Source: Tranquillimonas sp964472855
Lineage (GTDB): Bacteria; Pseudomonadota; Alphaproteobacteria; Rhodobacterales; Rhodobacteraceae
DNA length: 64,000 bases
Assembly: GCA_964472855.1 (NCBI GenBank)
Contig: CAYYMJ010000011.1
Location: 6,454-70,453 of the forward strand
Reading direction: 5' to 3'
Shown piece after piece: positions 60,049 through 64,000 of the stretch. A model generated the notes under the pieces. It had not been told where the DNA came from and did no database searches. It saw nothing but the letters and a program-made list of their open reading frames with translations. Numbering within the stretch: the first letter of the stretch is position 1; each line of letters begins with the position of its first letter. Position numbers and translations under genes: made by a program.

Positions 60049-61248
60049 TCAGCCCTTGCCGCGGCGGGCGGCGATGGACTGACCCGCCGCCCAGCCCGAT
60101 GACCATGCCCACTGGAAGTTATAGCCGCCCAGCCAGCCGGTGACGTCCACGGCCTCTCCGATGCAATAGAGGCCCGGCACATGGCGGGCCTGCATGTCGC
60201 GGCTGTCCAGCCCGGCGGTGTCGATGCCGCCGAGTGTGACCTCGGCGGTGCGGTAGCCTTCGGTGCCGGTCGGGGTCAGCCGCCAGTCGTGAAGGGTGGC
60301 GGCCACGCGGTCGATGTCCTTGTCCGACAGGTTGCCAAGGTCGCGGTCGGGGCCGAGTGGGCGGGCCATGAAGGCGGCAAGGCGGCGCGGCAGACAGGCG
60401 GCCAGCGCCGCGCCCAGCAGGCGGCGGGGGTGGGCGGCGCGCTGGGCGCCGAGATGCGCCGCCAGCGGGCCGGAGGGGTGCAGGTTGACAGAGATTTGCT
60501 GCCCCTCGCGCCAGTAGGACGACAATTGCAGCACCGCGGGGCCGGACAGGCCGCGATGGGTGAACAGCAGGGCTTCGTCGAAGGCCCGGTCGCCGACGCT
60601 CAGGCGGGCCGGCGTGGCCGTGCCGGCCAGCGTGGCAAGGCCGGCCTCGGGTGGGAAGGTGAACGGCACCAGCCCCGGGCGGACCGGCGTTACCGCCAGG
60701 CCGAACTGCGCGGCCAGCCGGTAGCCAAGCCCGGTGGCGCCCATTTTGGGGATCGACTTGCCGCCCGTGGCGATGACGAGATTGCGGGCCAGCACCTGCC
60801 GGGTCTTGCCGTCTTGCGTGACGCTGGCGGCAAAGAGGCCGTCGGCGGCGGTGACCGACCCCAGCGTCGCGCCCAGCCACAGTTGCGCGCCGGCGGCCGC
60901 CATCTCGTCGCGCAGCAGGCGCACGATCTGGGTGGATTTGCCGTCGCAGAACAACTGGCCCAGCGTCTTTTCGTGCCACGCGATCCCGTGGCGGCCGACA
61001 AGGTCGAGGAAATCCCACTGGGAATAGCGGGCCAGCGCCGACTTGGCGAAATGCGGGTTGCCCGAGATAAAGCGGTCGGGCGCGCAGCCGAGGTTGGTGA
61101 AGTTGCAGCGCCCGCCGCCCGAGATGCGGATCTTTTCGCCCGGCGCGCGCGCATGGTCGATGACCAGCGTGTCCGGCCCCGCGTGGGCCGCGCACATCAT
61201 GCCGGCGGCGCCGGCGCCGAGGATCAGGGTTGTCACGCGCGTTGTCAC
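60049..61248 (-). CDS. HI0933/YhiN-family NAD(P)/FAD-dependent flavoprotein
   Basis: A 399-residue flavoprotein of the BaiN/HI0933 family: FAD motif LILGAGAAGMMCA at the N-terminus, EKIRISGGGRCNFTN, the IATGGKSIPKMGATGLGY segment and the C-terminal GLYCIGEAVDVTGWLGGYNFQWAWSSG signature. The biochemical role in most bacteria is undefined. GTG 61248 is chosen; GTG 61236 is an alternative. It lies antisense between murD and ftsW and so breaks the otherwise co-directional dcw cluster; ftsW must then have its own promoter or rely on read-through. Confidence 0.88.
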   Translation of the reverse strand: MTTRVTTLILGAGAAGMMCAAHAGPDTLVIDHARAPGEKIRISGGGRCNFTNLGCAPDRFISGNPHFAKSALARYSQWDFLDLVGRHGIAWHEKTLGQLFCDGKSTQIVRLLRDEMAAAGAQLWLGATLGSVTAADGLFAASVTQDGKTRQVLARNLVIATGGKSIPKMGATGLGYRLAAQFGLAVTPVRPGLVPFTFPPEAGLATLAGTATPARLSVGDRAFDEALLFTHRGLSGPAVLQLSSYWREGQQISVNLHPSGPLAAHLGAQRAAHPRRLLGAALAACLPRRLAAFMARPLGPDRDLGNLSDKDIDRVAATLHDWRLTPTGTEGYRTAEVTLGGIDTAGLDSRDMQARHVPGLYCIGEAVDVTGWLGGYNFQWAWSSGWAAGQSIAARRGKG

Positions 61249-61384
61249 GGCGGCGGTCTGACCATGGCCGGCCCCGCGCGTCAACGCCGTGGCCGCAAAT
61301 CACTGGCCAGATCCCGGGCAGCCGGTTATGCTGGCCGCGAGATCCGGACAACCGGACGACACGAGGCAGGCAAGGCGGTTTTCC

Positions 61385-62551
61385 ATGACTGAAATGGTCT
61401 ATGGCGCGATTCCGGTAGAGCGGGGCGATCCGGTGCTGCCGCGGTGGTGGCGTACGCTGGACAAGATTTCGCTGGGGTGCGTTCTGGTGCTGTTGGGCAT
61501 CGGGTTGGTGCTGGGGCTGGCCTCGTCACCGCCACTGGCGGCCCGCAACGGGCTGGAGCCGTTCTTTTACGTGGTGCGGCAGGCCCAGTTCGGCGGACTG
61601 GCGCTGCTGGTGATGATTGCGACCACGATGATGTCGCCAAAGCTTGTGCGGCGGCTGGCGGCATTGGGGTTTCTGTGTGCCTTTGCCGCCCTGGTGGCGC
61701 TGCCGTTCATCGGAACCGACTATGGCAAGGGCGCCGTGCGCTGGCTGTCGCTGGGGTTTACCGGGGTGCAGCCGTCGGAGTTTCTCAAGCCCGGGTTCAT
61801 GGTGGTGTCGGCCTGGCTTATCGCCGCCGGTGCCGAACCCGGGGGGCCGCCGGGCAAAACCTGGTCGCTGATCCTGGCGCTGGTGATCGTGGGGTTTCTG
61901 ACCATGCAGCCCGACTATGGGCAGGCCAGCCTGCTGCTGTTCGGCTGGGGGGTGATGTATTTCGTCGGCGGCGCGCCGATGCTGTTGCTGGTGGTCCTTG
62001 CTGCATCTGTCGCCGGCGCCGGCGTGTTTGCCTATAACGGGTCCGAGCATTTTGCCCGGCGCATCGACGGCTTTCTCAGCGCCGATGTCGACCCGAACAC
62101 CCAGCTTGGCTATGCCGCCAACGCCATTCAGGAGGGGCGTTTTTTCGGGGTCGGCGTGGGCGAGGGGCAGGTGAAATGGTCACTGCCCGATGCCCATACC
62201 GATTTCATCATCGCCGTCGCGGCCGAGGAATACGGCCTTGTGATGGTGCTGGCGATCATCGGGCTGTTCTCGGTCGTCGTGGTGCGGTCATTCGTGCGGC
62301 TGATGCGCGAACGCGACCCCTTCATCCGGCTGGCCGGAACCGGGCTGACGGCGCTGTTCGGGGTTCAGGCGATCATCAATCTGGGGGTTGCGGTGCGCCT
62401 GTTGCCGGCCAAGGGCATGACATTGCCGTTTGTCAGCTATGGCGGGTCGTCGCTGATTGCCAGCGGCATCCTGATGGGCATGTTGCTGGCGTTTACCCGC
62501 AGCCGGGCTCAGGGCGAGATCGGCGATCTTCTCATCCGGTCGGGGCGCTAG
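61385..62551 (+). CDS. ftsW: Peptidoglycan glycosyltransferase FtsW (SEDS)
   Basis: A 388-residue SEDS-family polymerase with about ten membrane segments, FTGVQPSEFLKPGFM, QPDYGQASLL, AHTDFI-type periplasmic loop residues and LPAKGMTLPFVSYGGSSL. It polymerises lipid II at the septum with FtsI. ATG 61385 fits the family start; the open frame extends to 61289 within the promoter region shared with the antisense flavoprotein gene. Confidence 0.95.
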   Translation: MTEMVYGAIPVERGDPVLPRWWRTLDKISLGCVLVLLGIGLVLGLASSPPLAARNGLEPFFYVVRQAQFGGLALLVMIATTMMSPKLVRRLAALGFLCAFAALVALPFIGTDYGKGAVRWLSLGFTGVQPSEFLKPGFMVVSAWLIAAGAEPGGPPGKTWSLILALVIVGFLTMQPDYGQASLLLFGWGVMYFVGGAPMLLLVVLAASVAGAGVFAYNGSEHFARRIDGFLSADVDPNTQLGYAANAIQEGRFFGVGVGEGQVKWSLPDAHTDFIIAVAAEEYGLVMVLAIIGLFSVVVVRSFVRLMRERDPFIRLAGTGLTALFGVQAIINLGVAVRLLPAKGMTLPFVSYGGSSLIASGILMGMLLAFTRSRAQGEIGDLLIRSGR

Positions 62552-63655
62552 GTGGCCCGGGCGCCGCTTGCCGTCATTGCCGCCGGGGGCACCGGCGGGC
62601 ACATGTTTCCGGCGCAGGCGCTGGCCGAGGCACTGATCCAGCGCCGGTGGCGGGTGACGCTTTCCACCGATGCGCGCGGCGCGCGATATGCCGGTGGCTT
62701 TCCCGACGCCGTTGCGGTGCGCCAGATCTCCAGCGCCACCTTTGCCCGCGGCGGCCTGTTGGCGCGGCTTGTCGTGCCGTTGCGCATTCTGGCCGGGGTT
62801 GGCGCGGCCGGGATTTCCCAGCTTGCCGACCGGCCGCGCGTGGTCATTGGCTTTGGTGGTTACCCGTCGATCCCGGCGCTGGGCGCGGCGTGGCTGCTGC
62901 GGGTGCCGCGGATGATCCATGAACAGAATGCAGTGCCGGGCCGGGTGAACCGGCTGTTTGCGCGGCGCGTCGACCGGCTGGCCTGTGGCACGCCGCTGAC
63001 CGGCGATGCTGGCGGCGGCAACTGGGTGCATGTGGGCAACCCGGTGCGCGACACGGTGCTGGCGCGGGCGGCGGCGCCCTATGCTGCTGCGCCGGGGACA
63101 CAGCGTGTCGTGGTGGTCGGCGGCAGTCAGGGCGCGCGGGTGCTGTCTGATGTCGTGCCGGCGGCGCTGGCCGCCTTGCCAGAACAGATGCGCGCCCGTT
63201 TGCAGGTTGCCCATCAGGCCCGGCCCGAAGATGCCGCGCGGGTCGCGGCTGCCTACCGCGACGCCGGGATCGCGGCCGAGGTGCAGGGCTTTTTCAACGA
63301 TATCCCCGACCGTTTTGCCGCGGCGCACCTGGTGATCAGCCGCGCGGGCGCATCGTCGATCGCCGATCTTACCGTCATCGGCCGGCCGGCTGTTCTGGTG
63401 CCCTATGGCGCTGCGACCGGCGATCACCAGACCCGTAACGCCCAGTCCATGGTGCGGGCCGGTGGCGCGGTGCTGGCCCCGGAAAAGGGGCTTGAGCCCG
63501 CGGCGCTGGCAGAGCAGATAGAGGCGATCTTGTCCTCGCCCGAACGCGCCGCCCAGATGGCCGCCGCGGCCCTGTCGGTCGGACGGCCCGATGCCACCGA
63601 CCGGCTGGTGGCGCTGGTGGGCGACCTGACCAAAACGGATATGACACCGACATGA
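62552..63655 (+). CDS. murG: UDP-GlcNAc:lipid I N-acetylglucosaminyltransferase
   Basis: A 367-residue GT28 glycosyltransferase with the N-terminal GGTGGHMFPAQALA loop, FGGYPSIPAL, HEQNAVPGRVNRL, GGSQGARV and SRAGASSIADL motifs. It makes lipid II on the inner membrane. GTG start directly abuts the ftsW stop. Confidence 0.95.
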   Translation: MARAPLAVIAAGGTGGHMFPAQALAEALIQRRWRVTLSTDARGARYAGGFPDAVAVRQISSATFARGGLLARLVVPLRILAGVGAAGISQLADRPRVVIGFGGYPSIPALGAAWLLRVPRMIHEQNAVPGRVNRLFARRVDRLACGTPLTGDAGGGNWVHVGNPVRDTVLARAAAPYAAAPGTQRVVVVGGSQGARVLSDVVPAALAALPEQMRARLQVAHQARPEDAARVAAAYRDAGIAAEVQGFFNDIPDRFAAAHLVISRAGASSIADLTVIGRPAVLVPYGAATGDHQTRNAQSMVRAGGAVLAPEKGLEPAALAEQIEAILSSPERAAQMAAAALSVGRPDATDRLVALVGDLTKTDMTPT

Positions 63656-64000
63656 ACGCCGCCGCCACCACCAAGCTGCCCACCGACATGGGGCCGATCC
63701 ATTTCGTGGGCATCGGCGGCATTGGCATGTCGGGCATCGCCGAGGTGCTGTTGAACCACGGCTACACGGTTCAGGGGTCGGACTTGAAGTCAGGCACGAT
63801 CACCCGCCGGTTGCAGCGTCTGGGCGCGCGCATATTCGTGGGGCAGGGCACCGACAACCTTGACGGTGCCGAGGTCGTTGTCATCTCGTCGGCCATCAAG
63901 CCCGGCAACCCCGAGCTTGACGGCGCGCGCGCGCGCGGTCTGCCGGTGGTGCGCCGGGCCGAGATGCTGGCCGAGCTGATGCGGCTGAAATCCAACATCG
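63652..64000 (+). CDS. murC: UDP-MurNAc:L-alanine ligase (3' end outside window)
   Basis: 116 residues are visible, truncated by the right edge. HFVGIGGIGMSGIAEVLL, the VQGSDLKSG segment and SSAIKPGNPEL are typical of MurC. The ATG overlaps the murG stop (ATGA). It adds the first stem-peptide residue. Confidence 0.93.
   Translation, partial: MNAAATTKLPTDMGPIHFVGIGGIGMSGIAEVLLNHGYTVQGSDLKSGTITRRLQRLGARIFVGQGTDNLDGAEVVVISSAIKPGNPELDGARARGLPVVRRAEMLAELMRLKSNI

Noticed and set aside
1..64000. CRISPR arrays, insertion sequences, integrase or prophage genes
   Set aside because: No regularly spaced direct repeats, transposase or phage proteins were recognised on either strand.

Overview
The window is GC-rich alphaproteobacterial DNA, most likely from a Rhodobacteraceae (Roseobacter/Rhodobacter-type) chromosome. 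Three things point there: the protein sequences and dcw gene order, a DUF1127 gene followed by CCUCCUCCC-type stem-loop RNAs, and an attenuated leader before mraZ as described for Rhodobacter. The assembly has three runs of exactly 100 Ns (3618-3717, 14694-14793, 46081-46180). They are placeholders, and at least two hide more than 100 bases.

Layout. 1-5067: two tandem FAD/GcvT-type amine dehydrogenases and a bicupin like ureidoglycine aminohydrolase. 5428-8640: an aerobic-type reductive dehalogenase fused to its own NADH-linked reductase. 8759-9997 (minus): a periplasmic lytic transglycosylase. 10081-22679: an inositol-type catabolic regulon. It comprises SDR, inositol 2-dehydrogenase, small membrane protein, PhyH oxygenase and LacI regulator (plus strand); Gfo/Idh, TIM-barrel and Gfo/Idh (minus strand); and iolD-iolC-iolB-iolJ (plus strand). 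Two copies of one perfect 14-bp palindrome, TGCAACCGGTTGCA, sit in the promoter regions of all three transcription units. iolA and a dedicated transporter are not in the window.

22792-35572 is an aromatic-acid region. It holds a FAH-family hydrolase, a FadR-type regulator with a PdhR-like palindrome, an SsuA-type ABC transporter, and a complete protocatechuate 4,5-cleavage pathway (ligA, ligB, ligC; then galB, galC/ligK, galD, ligI) around a LysR regulator with two DNA-binding domains. The route ends in pyruvate plus oxaloacetate. Next come pyruvate carboxylase, a LuxR-type regulator, tRNA-Gly(GCC), 3-hydroxybenzoate 4-monooxygenase (which makes protocatechuate) and a TRAP transporter, so substrate uptake, ring hydroxylation and ring cleavage are all encoded here.

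46181-49497: a 3'-truncated alpha-hydroxy-acid dehydrogenase and uvrD. 49662-50089 (minus): a DUF1127 gene, four stem-loops with a shared TCCTCCC loop, and a strong terminator; this matches the CcaF1/CcsR ('cuckoo RNA') arrangement. 50545-64000: an attenuated leader and the dcw cluster mraZ-rsmH-ftsL-ftsI-murE-murF-mraY-murD-ftsW-murG-murC, interrupted by one antisense flavoprotein gene.

Two dispersed non-coding repeats occur. One, in six copies, combines GC hairpins with CCCCCGAAGTATTT...GATGAA and lies just after gene stops. The other has two copies, also downstream of stops. No IS elements, CRISPR arrays, rRNA genes or prophage genes were seen.
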